A DNA stretch of 64,000 nucleotides from positions 1 through 64,000 of the forward strand of contig NZ_CP151943.1 in NCBI RefSeq assembly GCF_038592905.1, given 5' to 3'. The notes under the pieces are model-generated. The model saw only the letters and a list, made by a program, of their open reading frames with translations. It was not told the origin of the DNA and ran no database searches. This DNA is from Neobacillus sp. FSL H8-0543 (GTDB taxonomy: Bacteria > Bacillota > Bacilli > Bacillales > Cytobacillaceae). Shown here piece after piece: positions 18,468-26,819 of the stretch. Every line of letters starts with the position of its first letter. Within the stretch, counting starts at the first letter, position 1. A program made the position numbers and the translations under genes.

Positions 18468-18731
18468 ATGAAGGGTTATTTAGACAGGATTGAAGAGAAT
18501 AAATATGCGGTAATATTAGTCGAGGAAATCCAAAAAGAATTCATTATCTCAAAAGATGAGTTACCAATAGGAAGCGCTGAAAAATCATACTTCGACATTA
18601 CCATTGAAAATGATAAAATCGCAACACTAAAACTAAACGAGCAATCAACTATATCAGAACAGCAGAAAACAAATGATTTAATGGCAAAGCTACGTTCAAA
18701 AAGTAAGGAGAGCAAATTTAAAAAGAAGTAA
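18468..18731 (+). CDS. DUF3006 family protein
   Basis: About 87 residues: GYLDRIEENKYAVILVEEIQKEFIISKDELP followed by a short strand pair and a Lys-rich tail. This is the DUF3006 pattern, a small beta-barrel of unknown function usually found behind ComEC-like MBL genes. The GGAGGA at 18455-18460 lies inside the end of the previous gene, so translation is coupled. ATG 18468 (7-base spacing) or ATG 18465 is the start. Confidence 0.85.
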   Translation: MKGYLDRIEENKYAVILVEEIQKEFIISKDELPIGSAEKSYFDITIENDKIATLKLNEQSTISEQQKTNDLMAKLRSKSKESKFKKK

Positions 18732-18738
18732 ATTTGGG

Positions 18739-18770
18739 AAGCAGTGGAGTAACGTTACCCCACTGCTTCT
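18739..18770. terminator. Hairpin terminator between convergent genes
   Basis: A perfect 10-bp stem GAAGCAGTGG/CCACTGCTTC with an inner GTAACGTTAC palindrome. The T tract is poor on both sides, but the position after the DUF3006 gene supports the call. Confidence 0.6.
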
Positions 18771-18827
18771 ATAAAGGCATATTTGAATTTATTCTTCACT
18801 AAAAAAGAGCCTATTGGCCCAATTTAG

Positions 18828-19256
18828 CTATTTAACTAGTGCTCCTCTCAAAGTAACACCATACTCTAAATAACCTTTTAAACAGGTTAACATATAAACC
18901 CATCCTTCTTTGTTATCTAATATATGACTGATTAATTCCTCATCATCTTCTTTAAAACCTTCTTCGATAACTTCAATAATTGTACTTGAGTTATCTGCCT
19001 CTTCTAAGGTAATTGTGACAATATTTCCATTGCCGTTGAAAACAATTTTCTTATTTAACTCGATTTCTAGTACCTCGATGTCCCCTTGGTAATCGTATTC
19101 ATCATATTTCAAGGTAATCTTCTTACCTTGTTCCCATCTTTCCGAACTTGAGGAAAACCAAAATTTACCGATTTTTGAAGGGTCTACGAAGGCTTCAAAT
19201 ACATCATTTGTTGGTTTTAATATCTTTAATTTTGTAAGGTTATACAATTTATTCAT
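18828..19256 (-). CDS. SRPBCC/AHSA1 domain protein
   Basis: 142 residues of the START-like fold used by Aha1-homologous proteins: N-terminal strand and helix with DVFEAFVDPSKIGKFWF, an antiparallel sheet (GKKITLKYDEYDYQGDIEVLEIELNKKIVFNG) and a C-terminal helix GWVYMLTCLKGYLEYG. Binds an unknown hydrophobic ligand or client. A second AHSA1 gene lies 70 bp upstream on the same strand; the two may be one transcript. Confidence 0.85.
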   Translation of the reverse strand: MNKLYNLTKLKILKPTNDVFEAFVDPSKIGKFWFSSSSERWEQGKKITLKYDEYDYQGDIEVLEIELNKKIVFNGNGNIVTITLEEADNSSTIIEVIEEGFKEDDEELISHILDNKEGWVYMLTCLKGYLEYGVTLRGALVK

Positions 19257-19326
19257 CTCACTTTATAGTGGTTTCTCACGTTTAAATATATTTTATCACA
19301 ATAAACTAGAACAAATACGTAATTGA

Positions 19327-19782
19327 TTATATCGATAGTGAAGGCAAGGTTCTTTCCGTTTCAAGCAAACTTTTTAAGTTGCTTAGAATCGCCGGCCATC
19401 CATTATTTAATCCCTCAAAGGTATCGTCCGCATCTACCCAATCAACAGGCATCAGATTCTCATGTGTAAGTTTTAGTTTTACAGTCATTTCCATTGGTTT
19501 CAACTCAAAAGTTACCTGTGACGGTAGCTCACGCGGGGTTTCATCTGCAACTGAAGTCCAGGTAAAGGTTAGTAATCGAAGGGGTTCTACCTTTAGTATC
19601 GTTCCGAAATCAGTTACCTCTCCATTCCGTGAATAAGTCACTTTAGAACCTTCTGTCCAGTCCGATTGGACTTTTGTCTTAAAAAAGTATTTTTCAGTGT
19701 AATAGCTGCTCGTCAATGCCTCCCACAGCATTTCAGGTGTAGTTGCGATGTATGTAACATAGACAAATTTCGTGTCGTTCAT
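19327..19782 (-). CDS. SRPBCC/AHSA1 domain protein
   Basis: 151 residues, same fold as its neighbour but only distantly similar: YVTYIATTPEMLWEALTSSYYTEKYFF, the sheet with GSKVTYSRNGEVTDFGTILKVEPLRLLTFTW, and a helical end NGWPAILSNLKSLLE. Start ATG with GAGGAGGAG seven bases upstream, a very strong site. In many Bacillus such genes follow an ArsR-type regulator; none is present here. Confidence 0.88.
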   Translation of the reverse strand: MNDTKFVYVTYIATTPEMLWEALTSSYYTEKYFFKTKVQSDWTEGSKVTYSRNGEVTDFGTILKVEPLRLLTFTWTSVADETPRELPSQVTFELKPMEMTVKLKLTHENLMPVDWVDADDTFEGLNNGWPAILSNLKSLLETERTLPSLSI

Positions 19783-19891
19783 TATTTCTCCTCCTCTTTT
19801 TTATAGAGTAGCACTATCTACTATCTTTTGAAAATTGTTTTTATTAAAAACTCAGTTTTCATTCGGAGATGTCCTTCATCCACCCTATCTT

Positions 19892-21708
19892 TTACGTCAA
19901 AAACCTGATCGTTGAGCTGATTTCATCAATATGATTTTTATCGGCCCACAAAATAAAATAGTTGTAAGTTGTCCCATCGATTTGTATGGACTGTGGATAG
20001 CGGACAATTAGTGCGGATTGACCTTTCATTTCAGGTGGTTGGTCAGCCGACGGATAAATATAGCATGCCTCTTGGGCTTGAATATGTGTATGAATGATTT
20101 GTGGTCCGGTTCCGTACGGTATTAGTTGGTGGAACGCTTCATTTTGGCAGACTTCGTTCATCGATTCTTCTGAAAATATTGCTGAAATTTGGAAAAAACC
20201 ATCATGGCCTTCATACCTCTCATCTTTTACTTTTTGCCAATGCCCCGGATATTGAAATTGAATGTTGAAGGCTGTGTTGGTATAGGTCTTTCTTATGGGA
20301 GTAGCAGACATCGGTGATCACTGCAGTGCAGTTATGAATCCACCAGTGAGTAACTGTATTGGAACATGATGCAATAAATTTATTAACCACATTTCACTCG
20401 CTGATCCTTGGTTGTTGCAGCCTGAGAGAAAGGCGAGGTTTCTGCCATCTGGTGACCAAGTAATCGGAGTAGCAAAGCAACTCGAAATGGCTCTAGTGCG
20501 TTCATTCTCTCCTTGCCAGCCCGATATTCGGATAAGGGAAAAATATCCGACGTTTTCAAAGGCAGTTCCACTATACGTAATGGTAGAGGAATCAGGCGAC
20601 CATTCTGAAAAATAGTTTTTCGCAAGCGGTCCACCTCTTAGTTCAACTAAATTACCTGTAGAGATTTCTAAGATATATATCAGTGATATGCTTGCTCCTG
20701 GCGTGGTGTAGAGAACATACGCTCCATTAGGTGAGAGACGAACCGAATTATACCGAGTACTAGTGTTCTGGGTGATTTGTCTTTTACCAGTTCCATCCTT
20801 TCGAATACGAAAAAGTTGACTGATTCCAGCTCTATCTGTTGCTTGAAAAAGTAATTCTGTACTGCTTGGAAACCATTGAACATCTGTTGCAGCAGGCTGG
20901 GCGATTCTCTGCACCTGATGGCTGAGGACATGATATAAGATAATTTCATTTTGCTTTGCGTAAGCAAGTGTTTGACTGTCTGGCGACCAACTTAAATAAA
21001 TACCTTCCCCGTCGACATATTGATCAAGATGAGAAATGGCACCTTCAGATTTATTAACAACGTAAAGATAACCATTTCGGCCTACAAACGCAATCTTATT
21101 GCTATCTGGTGACCAAAACGGTACTGAAAAAGATTCCCCTAAACCAGTAGTAAGCCGTACATTCTCACCAAAGCTAGGATGGTATAACCAAATATCGTAT
21201 CCTTCCCCATAGTTGGCAGTATAAGCTATCATTCCACTTTCCCCTGGCGGTGCAAACGGTATGACCAACTTCATCCCTGGAATAATTTCATAGGATGGCA
21301 AACGGTTTATTTGCCGTATGAGCTCATAATTTATTTGACCCGCGGTTTGGACATTATATCTTCTTGCTAGATGGTAAAGTGTGTCTCAGGTTGTACGATA
21401 TAGTAGGGATTTCCTGGAGGAACTTTTAGTAGCTGTCCAACCAGTAAAGTATATGGGTGCTGAAGTTGGTTTGTTTCGATAATAAGGGATTGTTGAACAC
21501 CAAAGTATTGGGCAATTTTATAGACCGAATCACCTGGCATTACACGAATGACATCAACACCTGGTGGAACAGAAAGCTGCTGACCAATATAAATCGTGTA
21601 GGGTGGTGCTATATTGTTTGCAGCAATAAGCGAATCGACCGGAAGCTCCCAACGCTTCGCAATTTGACTCAGCGTATCACCAGAACGGACCGTATAAAAA
21701 AGTTGCAT
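19892..21708 (-). pseudogene. LysM-TolB propeller-PsbP-like surface protein, split by a frameshift and a TGA
   Basis: One 605-codon gene appears as three ORFs. Piece 1 (21367-21708) holds two LysM repeats (YTVRSGDTLSQIAKRW, VMPGDSVYKIAQYFG) and the start of a third; the third LysM continues in another frame (DTLYHLARRYNVQTAGQINYE), needing one extra base near 21387. Piece 2 (20318-21301) is a six-bladed TolB/WD40-like propeller with repeated WSPDS/WSPDG motifs. Piece 3 (19892-20311) is in the same frame as piece 2 and is separated by one codon, TGA at 20318-20320, where TGG (Trp, giving LQWSPMSA) is expected; it is a PsbP/DUF1795-like domain. RBS GGAGGGG before 21708. Intact, it would be a peptidoglycan-binding, possibly spore or cell-surface protein. 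Confidence 0.82.
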
Positions 21709-22172
21709 CCCTTTACCCCTCCTTATTATTCAAAATGACTATAGGAATCTAAAATATATTTGCGATTTTGAGATAATATCTGTGACTCATTGAATATATC
21801 TAAAACTCCAGAGATTTCCTCCACCTACATGAAAAATCCTCCCCCTGCTTCTAAGTTATTCTGCAAATCAGCCAAAGATTCTTTCTGTCCTACAAGAAGG
21901 CCTTAGTAGCTTTTATTCTTTATTTGGGAAGGAGGAACAAGGTAGATTTGAGTAAAAAGGGTCCGCACCTGAATACCTTTTTTGATCAAAAAAAAGAAGC
22001 AGCACGATAGCGCTACTTCTAAAGGATATGTAGTAATGAATCTTAGAGCAATAGTCGCAAACAAACAAAAAAAGTGAAGAGCTAGAAGCCATTCGCCGTA
22101 CCTAATACCTTACATCTATTTACCTGTTGAACGAAGAAAATCAAGAATCAATCTATAGTAAAAAGCGTTTGT
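21709..22172. other. Non-coding stretch
   Basis: No gene or RNA recognised. It contains the terminator at 21985-22021. The AT-rich remainder shows a few RBS-like GGAGGA motifs without ORFs. Confidence 0.5.
21985..22021 (-). terminator. Terminator, probably of the Sda-like gene
   Basis: Minus strand: AGAAGTAGC, an 8-base loop, GCTGCTTCT (one internal mismatch), then eight T. It lies 150 bp beyond the Sda-like stop codon. Confidence 0.65.
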
Positions 22173-22319
22173 TTACACTATACCTTTTACCTGTTCTAAA
22201 TCAATTCCTCTCCGACTTAATTCCTCTTCTAGCATACATATAAAATCCTTGTCTAACTTCAAATCTACTGCACGAACATATGAATCTTCTACTTCTTTGT
22301 TGCTCATTATAGAAAGCAT
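22173..22319 (-). CDS. sda: Sda-like sporulation histidine kinase inhibitor
   Basis: A 48-residue protein. It matches the helical hairpin of Sda, which binds the dimerisation domain of KinA and blocks the sporulation phosphorelay when replication is disturbed. Aligned landmarks are MSNKEVEDSYVRAVDLKL for the first helix, DFI at the turn, and LEEELSRRGI for the second helix; B. subtilis Sda has LSDELLIESYFKA...DFIELIENEIKRR. Start ATG 22319 with AAGGAG six bases upstream; a second in-frame ATG is four codons in. The short length and correct pattern make this a genuine small gene. Confidence 0.82.
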   Translation of the reverse strand: MLSIMSNKEVEDSYVRAVDLKLDKDFICMLEEELSRRGIDLEQVKGIV

Positions 22320-22476
22320 ATCCTACTCCTTATAGCGAATGGCATTCTATCCCTTCACCTACTTCCATTATATTTTTAAAAATCTAACAATACCATGATA
22401 AATATTTCCATTGATATTATTATTTTGGAGAAAGATAGAATATATACAATTATTAATTGAAGGAGAGCCTCTCAAT

Positions 22477-22524
22477 ATGGAATCAAATGTTCAGAAACAA
22501 AAAGCTGAATGCTACCTCTTCTAA
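22477..22524 (+). pseudogene. Truncated 5' end of an unknown gene
   Basis: A strong AAGGAGAG site and ATG open a 15-codon ORF (MESNVQKQKAECYLF) that ends at once. It runs head-on into the truncated ferritin-like fragment, and the last codons lie in that fragment's sequence. The real gene body appears to have been lost by a deletion or rearrangement near 22505. Confidence 0.4.
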
Positions 22525-22677
22525 CCGGCTATAATGTTCTATGGCTAAGGCTTCTCTTATAATTCCCCCAAGTACAGCTTCAACTACTTGATAATTTTCC
22601 TGGTGATTTCTTGCCATACAGGCATTCGTGCCATATGGATTGAAAAACGTTTTAGGATCAAAATACATTTGAGTCAA
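22483..22677 (-). pseudogene. N-terminal fragment of a ferritin-like protein
   Basis: 64 codons. After a variable start (MTQMYFDPKTFFNPYG) comes a helix IIREALAIEHYSRLEEVAF, which matches the first helix of Bacillus ferritin-like/DUF2202-type proteins, including the Glu and Glu-x-x-His ligand positions. The protein then stops in foreign sequence (SFLFLNI). RBS AAAGGAAGGA is intact. Family assignment is tentative; truncation is clear from the missing remaining helices. Confidence 0.45.
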
Positions 22678-23023
22678 TCCTTCCTTTCACAGGTTTTCAA
22701 AAACATCATATGCCTGAGTTTAGAGAATGTACTTCAATCCATAGGAACGTATATATAAATGATGCTTAATCATAAATATATCTCCCTCAAAACAGACAGA
22801 CTCACTTCCACGAATGTCCATCGCGAGTTGTATTAGCGCTGCATAATTGGTGGGTATTCGGGACATTCAAGCTTATATATGGTAATATGTTACTAAGATC
22901 TTCCTGTAAATAAAGGAGCCTTGCCTCCTTTATCAGTACGGAAATATTGACTCCCCAAGTTATTCTGTTGGGGATCTGTTTCCTGTATTGGAAGGTTTTA
23001 TTTTTATATGAGGAGGATTAATT
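22678..23023. other. Intergenic/5' leader with two hairpins
   Basis: No gene. Two simple hairpins precede the leader ORF: ATAAAGGAG/CTCCTTTAT (22910-22933) and CCCCAA/TTGGGG (22953-22973). Neither has a T run. They could form a structured leader of the Gre-like operon or be remnants. Confidence 0.35.
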
Positions 23024-23092
23024 ATGAATAGAGAAATAAAATTTTTCAAAAGGTTTAATCCAAGTTTGGAGGTTATCTACTATGAACCATAG
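23024..23092 (+). CDS. 22-residue leader ORF overlapping the Gre-like gene
   Basis: A very strong AGGAGGA site precedes ATG 23024. The peptide MNREIKFFKRFNPSLEVIYY + EP is basic and aromatic. Its stop (TAG 23090-23092) lies 11 bases inside the next gene, in another frame, so the two are probably translationally coupled. No known family. It may be a regulatory leader or a small protein. Confidence 0.4.
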   Translation: MNREIKFFKRFNPSLEVIYYEP

Positions 23093-23549
23093 TATCCAAC
23101 AAAGGAAGGACTACTTCAATCAGCAGCTGGTTTATATTGATGAAAATATTAAAGAGTTAACTGACCTATATGTCTCATCAACTCCGGTACTAGACCGAAT
23201 AAAGCACTTTTTTACTTTATACTCTCTTGAAGTTGAGGACCTATTGAAGAATAATCAAAGAAAAGGCACTTTTCCTTATTTTCCGAAAGTGTATATTGGG
23301 ACAAAGGTAACAGTTTTATACGATGAGGATAATGAAACAGAAGATTATGTTATTTGTTTCCCTGAACAGTCAGATCCTGATAAAGGCTTTATCTCCTTTT
23401 TATCACCAGTAGGAAGGCAGGTACTTCTTAAGAATCTAGGTGATAAAGTGGCGTTAAAAATTCCAACAGGCGACCTTTGGGTTACAATTAAGGAAATTTC
23501 ATTTGTTGGTCATCTTTTAGACGTAACAACAAATACAAAAGAGGCATGA
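23082..23549 (+). CDS. GreA/GreB-family C-terminal domain protein
   Basis: 155 residues. The first 65 are helical (a short coiled-coil-like hairpin, less regular than in GreA). Residues 70-150 match the FKBP-like GreA/GreB C-terminal domain: VYIGTKVTVLYDEDNETEDYVI, FISFLSPVGRQVLLKNLGDKVALKIPTGDLWVTIKEI. Gre factors bind the RNA polymerase secondary channel and stimulate transcript cleavage; the tip acidic pair of real GreA is not evident, so this is more likely a regulatory homologue (compare Rnk or YlxN-type competitors). RBS TTTGGAGG. Confidence 0.75.
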   Translation: MNHSIQQRKDYFNQQLVYIDENIKELTDLYVSSTPVLDRIKHFFTLYSLEVEDLLKNNQRKGTFPYFPKVYIGTKVTVLYDEDNETEDYVICFPEQSDPDKGFISFLSPVGRQVLLKNLGDKVALKIPTGDLWVTIKEISFVGHLLDVTTNTKEA

Positions 23550-23576
23550 AAAAATATTATGAAACCGCTTTAACAC

Positions 23577-23620
23577 AAGGGGAGCTACGGTCGAATTTTC
23601 GGCCATCTCTCCTTTTATTT
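23577..23620 (+). terminator. Terminator of the Gre-like gene
   Basis: A long hairpin with G-U pairs (arms 23577-23593 and 23600-23617) around an AATTTT loop, followed by TTTTATTT. Confidence 0.7.
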
Positions 23621-23627
23621 GCTAGAA

Positions 23628-23762
23628 ATGAGGCTATACACTTTGGATATTATTACTGCTGAACTTTGGGACGAAGATCTCTGGCAAAAAGTCAGAGTTA
23701 TTTATATAGAAGCATTTAGTCAATACTGCGGTAAGCCTATAAGAAATCCTTTCAAGTTTTGA
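23628..23762 (+). pseudogene. N-terminal fragment of a GNAT acetyltransferase
   Basis: 44 codons: MRLYTLDIITAELWDEDLW followed by QKVRVIYIEAF, which is the first strand and helix of GNAT proteins of the type that begin with W-D-E-x-L-W...IYxEAF. It stops before any acetyl-CoA-binding motif, and no continuation is seen downstream. No RBS of note. Probably a deletion remnant. Confidence 0.4.
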
Positions 23763-23856
23763 ATCAAAAATAATCCAAAATGCAGAAGTCCTTCACTAAT
23801 ATCGTTTGAAATTCAGGGTCATTCCCATAGCAATTAGTATTCCCTCCCCCTCATAA

Positions 23857-23893
23857 TAAAAAAAAGCACAATCCTTATATTAGGACTGCACTT
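23857..23893 (-). terminator. Terminator of the oxidoreductase gene
   Basis: An 11-bp stem including three G-U pairs with an AATATA loop is followed on the minus strand by eight T. Confidence 0.75.
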
Positions 23894-23924
23894 GAATGTA
23901 TATTTTTCACCCGACTTTAGTTTT

Positions 23925-24794
23925 TTACAATGAAGAGATTTCTTTAACAATTTGTTCAAGTGCTTCGCTAATTGGTGTAACTGGACGACCGAGAACTTTC
24001 TCAAAATCATTGCTTCCAACTGCTAATGAACCGTTTCGAATGCTTTCCTGAATCCCAACAACAATTGGAATCACAAAATCAGGCAAACCTAAACCTTTCA
24101 TAATCTCAGCATATGTCTCGTCATTGACTTGTTGTACAGGTATTTCTTTACCCAAAACATGACCAAGAGCTGTTACTAATTCTTCTTGGGTTAAAAGTGT
24201 GCCTGAAAGTTCATATACTGTATTTTCGTGACCATTACCCGAAAGAACAGCTGCTGCTGCATCTGCATAATCCTGTTGCAGTGCCCAGCCTACCTTACCT
24301 GCACCGGCGGAAGTAACCCACGGCGCACCTGCCAAGACACCCTGAATGCTTCCAATTTCGTTTTCCAAATACCAATTGTTACGCAAGAAAGAATATGGGA
24401 TACCAGTCTTAATAATGGCTGCCTCTGTCGCAACATGAGGCGGAGCCATTAAATTTTTGCTTTCTGTTGCATTTGCTAAGCTTGTATAAGCGATGAATTT
24501 AACTCCTGCACGATTAGCTGCTGCGACAGCATCGGTATGTTGACGAATTCTTGTCTCATTGTCTCCATCGGCAGAAATAATTAATAAGCGATCGATTCCT
24601 GCAAAAGCAGTATCCAAGGTTTGCGGCTGGTCAAAATCTCCCTGGCGAACTTCTACTCCACGAGCCCGCAGTCCTTCCGCTTTCTCAGGGTTGCGAACAC
24701 TTACAGCCAGTTGTTCTGCTGGTACAGTTTTCAATAAAGTATCCACAACTTTCGTTCCTAATTTCCCAGTTGCTCCTGTAACTAATAGTTTCAT
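23925..24794 (-). CDS. NAD(P)H-binding SDR, QorB/NmrA-like quinone oxidoreductase
   Basis: 289 residues, atypical extended SDR. The N-terminal Rossmann motif is MKLLVTGATGKLGTKVVD; NADPH-binding SVRNPEKA follows strand 2, and the LRNNWYLEN segment is the QorB/NmrA signature. Such enzymes reduce quinones or act as redox sensors. The gene is divergent from an Rrf2 regulator, with two palindromic sites between, which fits redox- or electrophile-induced expression as known for other Bacillus quinone reductases. RBS GGAGGG. Higher GC and Ala content than neighbours suggests horizontal origin. Confidence 0.85.
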   Translation of the reverse strand: MKLLVTGATGKLGTKVVDTLLKTVPAEQLAVSVRNPEKAEGLRARGVEVRQGDFDQPQTLDTAFAGIDRLLIISADGDNETRIRQHTDAVAAANRAGVKFIAYTSLANATESKNLMAPPHVATEAAIIKTGIPYSFLRNNWYLENEIGSIQGVLAGAPWVTSAGAGKVGWALQQDYADAAAAVLSGNGHENTVYELSGTLLTQEELVTALGHVLGKEIPVQQVNDETYAEIMKGLGLPDFVIPIVVGIQESIRNGSLAVGSNDFEKVLGRPVTPISEALEQIVKEISSL

Positions 24795-24854
24795 TTGTAT
24801 ATCCCTCCATTTTATCTTTTTTATTATTCTCTAAAAAAGAATTCACACCCACAT

Positions 24855-24890
24855 GTATCTATATCGGATACCTGTATCTATAATAGATAC
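24855..24890. promoter_or_regulatory. Tandem palindromic operator for the Rrf2 regulator
   Basis: GTATCTATAATAGATAC (24874-24890) is a perfect palindrome with 8-bp arms. A partial copy GTATC-N7-GATAC (24855-24871) lies 19 bp away, and a further GATACAT half-site is at 24971. The sites sit in the 230-bp gap between the oxidoreductase and the Rrf2 gene, where repression of both divergent genes would act. Confidence 0.7.
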
Positions 24891-25027
24891 ATGTTGTAAC
24901 ATTGTCAACATATTTAATAATCCTTTTTTATATTCTGGTATTTAAGGTATAATACCTTGTAATCAAATTAGATACATCTTATAATTCAAGATAAATTTGT
25001 TAATAAAAAATTAGGCAGGTGAATGAT

Positions 25028-25474
25028 TTGTCTATCAGCAGCCGTTTTACCGTTGGAGTCCATATCTTGGCTCTTATAGAATTAAATAAAGAAGGGATAA
25101 GTTCATCGGAATTTTTAGCGGGAAGTGTTAACACCAATCCAACCTTGATAAGGAAAATTATAGGAATGCTTAAAAGGTCGAACTTAATCAAGGTAAAACC
25201 TGGTATTGCAGGGGCAAAACTAGCAAAGGAACCATCTTTTATAACATTACTTGACGTTTATAAAGCGGTCGATGTGGTACAGGAAAAAGAATTGTTTAAT
25301 GTCCATGATAATCCTAATCCTAATTGCCCCGTGGGCAGGAATATTCAAGATTCGATCACCCCTGTTTTATCATCAGCTCAATTAGCTTTAGAAAAGGTAC
25401 TAGCCAATGTAACGATTGAAAGTATTGTTAAGGATATTTTTGAAAAAGAAAATTTTAATACAATAATTGATTAA
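25028..25474 (+). CDS. Rrf2 family transcriptional regulator (YwnA-like)
   Basis: About 148 residues. Winged-helix N-terminus (SSRFTVGVHILALIEL, then SSEFLAGSVNTNPTLIRKIIGMLKRSNLI and a wing GIAGAKLAKEP). Only one Cys (NPNCPVGRNIQ, near residue 104) is present instead of the three Cys of Fe-S Rrf2 proteins, so it resembles YwnA/thiol-type members that sense electrophiles or oxidants with a single cysteine. The TTG at 25028 follows AGGTGA by five bases and gives the family's normal start; the GTG at 25019 is less likely. Probably represses the divergent oxidoreductase. Confidence 0.88.
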   Translation: MSISSRFTVGVHILALIELNKEGISSSEFLAGSVNTNPTLIRKIIGMLKRSNLIKVKPGIAGAKLAKEPSFITLLDVYKAVDVVQEKELFNVHDNPNPNCPVGRNIQDSITPVLSSAQLALEKVLANVTIESIVKDIFEKENFNTIID

Positions 25475-25508
25475 CAAAAGACATTCTGAAAACAGAATGT
25501 TTTTTGTT
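25474..25508. terminator. Bidirectional terminator
   Basis: ACATTCTG (25481-25488) pairs with CAGAATGT (25493-25500) and is extended by AACAAAA/TTTTGTT, giving T-rich tails on both strands between convergent genes. Confidence 0.85.
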
Positions 25509-25515
25509 AAACCCT

Positions 25516-26595
25516 CTATTTGTCTTTAGTAATTTTGAAAGTGTCTGATATAATATTTTTAATTAATATTTCAACAGTTTGTTTTTTAGCTAATCTTGGA
25601 CTTTGACCAGACCAGAGTGACATAAAATCTTTATTATTTTCTGATGTAGCAGCTTTTCTAATATCTTGAGTAAGTGTATTTTGAACTGGAAAACCTGGTA
25701 ATGAAGTTTCATATTTTTGCATATCCAGAATAAATTTGTTCTCAATACCTCTTGCCCATTTGCCTGAAAATGCACGAGTTAACACTGTCTTATCTTCATT
25801 TGCATTAAGAATTGCATCCTTATGTACTTGATGTGCTCCACTTTCAATACAGGTTAAGAATGCCGTACCCATTTGGACACCCTTTGCCCCTAAGCAAATG
25901 GAGGCCATTAACCCTCTCCCATCCATAATTCCCCCAGCTGCAATAACGGGTATGCTTACATGGTCAACAACCTGCGGGATCAATGACATTAAACCAATTA
26001 AACTTTCCTGAAACCCATTGATAAAGTTTCCTCGATGCCCGCCAGACTCACTCCCTTGAACAACAACCAAATCCATTCCGCTTTTTTCAATTTCAACTGC
26101 TTCTCTAACTGTCGTGGCGGTTCCAATCAGAATAATGTTATGTTGTTTTAAGGCAGCAATCAATTCCTTAGGAGGTATACCAAATGTAAAGGAACAGATA
26201 GGCACCTTTTCCTCAATCACAACCTTAATTTGTTCATTAAATGTTTCAAAAACATTCTTAGAATTAGGAATTTCCGAGCTATCCTTTTGGGGTAAATTTA
26301 ATTGCTCACGGATCGGCTGTAATTGCTGTTTAGCTGAGTTCATCTTATCCTCTGTTACAGTAAATTCGTTGGGAACAAACAGATTTATCCCAAAATGGTT
26401 TGTTGTTAACTGCTTTATTTCCCTGATTTGTTCTCGCATTTGGGTTGGAGTCATATAACCTGCTCCAATCGTTCCTAGACCTCCAGAATTGGATACCTCC
26501 GCCACTAATTTCGAAGTGGTTACTCCACCCGCCATAGGAGCTTGAATGATCGGATAATCAATTTGCAAAAGTTCTGTCATCTCATTTTTCAACAT
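25516..26595 (-). CDS. Nitronate monooxygenase (2-nitropropane dioxygenase family)
   Basis: 359-residue FMN-dependent TIM barrel that oxidises nitronates such as propionate-3-nitronate. Visible motifs: YPIIQAPMAGGV at the N-terminus, SFTFGIP in the middle, GSESGGHRG with the catalytic-type His, IPVIAAGGIMDGRG for FMN phosphate and KGVQMGTAFL. The start ATG at 26595 has GAGGAG seven bases upstream; the longer reading to 26625 lacks an RBS. Single gene. Confidence 0.9.
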   Translation of the reverse strand: MLKNEMTELLQIDYPIIQAPMAGGVTTSKLVAEVSNSGGLGTIGAGYMTPTQMREQIREIKQLTTNHFGINLFVPNEFTVTEDKMNSAKQQLQPIREQLNLPQKDSSEIPNSKNVFETFNEQIKVVIEEKVPICSFTFGIPPKELIAALKQHNIILIGTATTVREAVEIEKSGMDLVVVQGSESGGHRGNFINGFQESLIGLMSLIPQVVDHVSIPVIAAGGIMDGRGLMASICLGAKGVQMGTAFLTCIESGAHQVHKDAILNANEDKTVLTRAFSGKWARGIENKFILDMQKYETSLPGFPVQNTLTQDIRKAATSENNKDFMSLWSGQSPRLAKKQTVEILIKNIISDTFKITKDK

Positions 26596-26753
26596 AATTA
26601 CTCCTCGATAGTTATATTCTTTCACTCCTAATAATTCTTTTCTAAAGTGAATATACCCTTTTAAATTTTAAAAATCTTCAAATTTTGTCAGATTTACTTC
26701 CTTTTACTTCATCTTATATAAAGTGTAACTAACAATAGGACCTTGAAATAAAG

Positions 26754-26800
26754 AAAGCTTGCAGAATCCATCCATTTGGAGGGTATCTGCAAGCTTTTTT
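26754..26800. terminator. Bidirectional terminator
   Basis: A perfect 12-bp stem AAAGCTTGCAGA (26754-26765) with its complement (26785-26796) has a 19-base loop. It lies just after the universal stress protein gene; the tail is T-rich on both strands. Confidence 0.8.
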
Positions 26801-26819
26801 ATAGTTTCATATAATTAAA

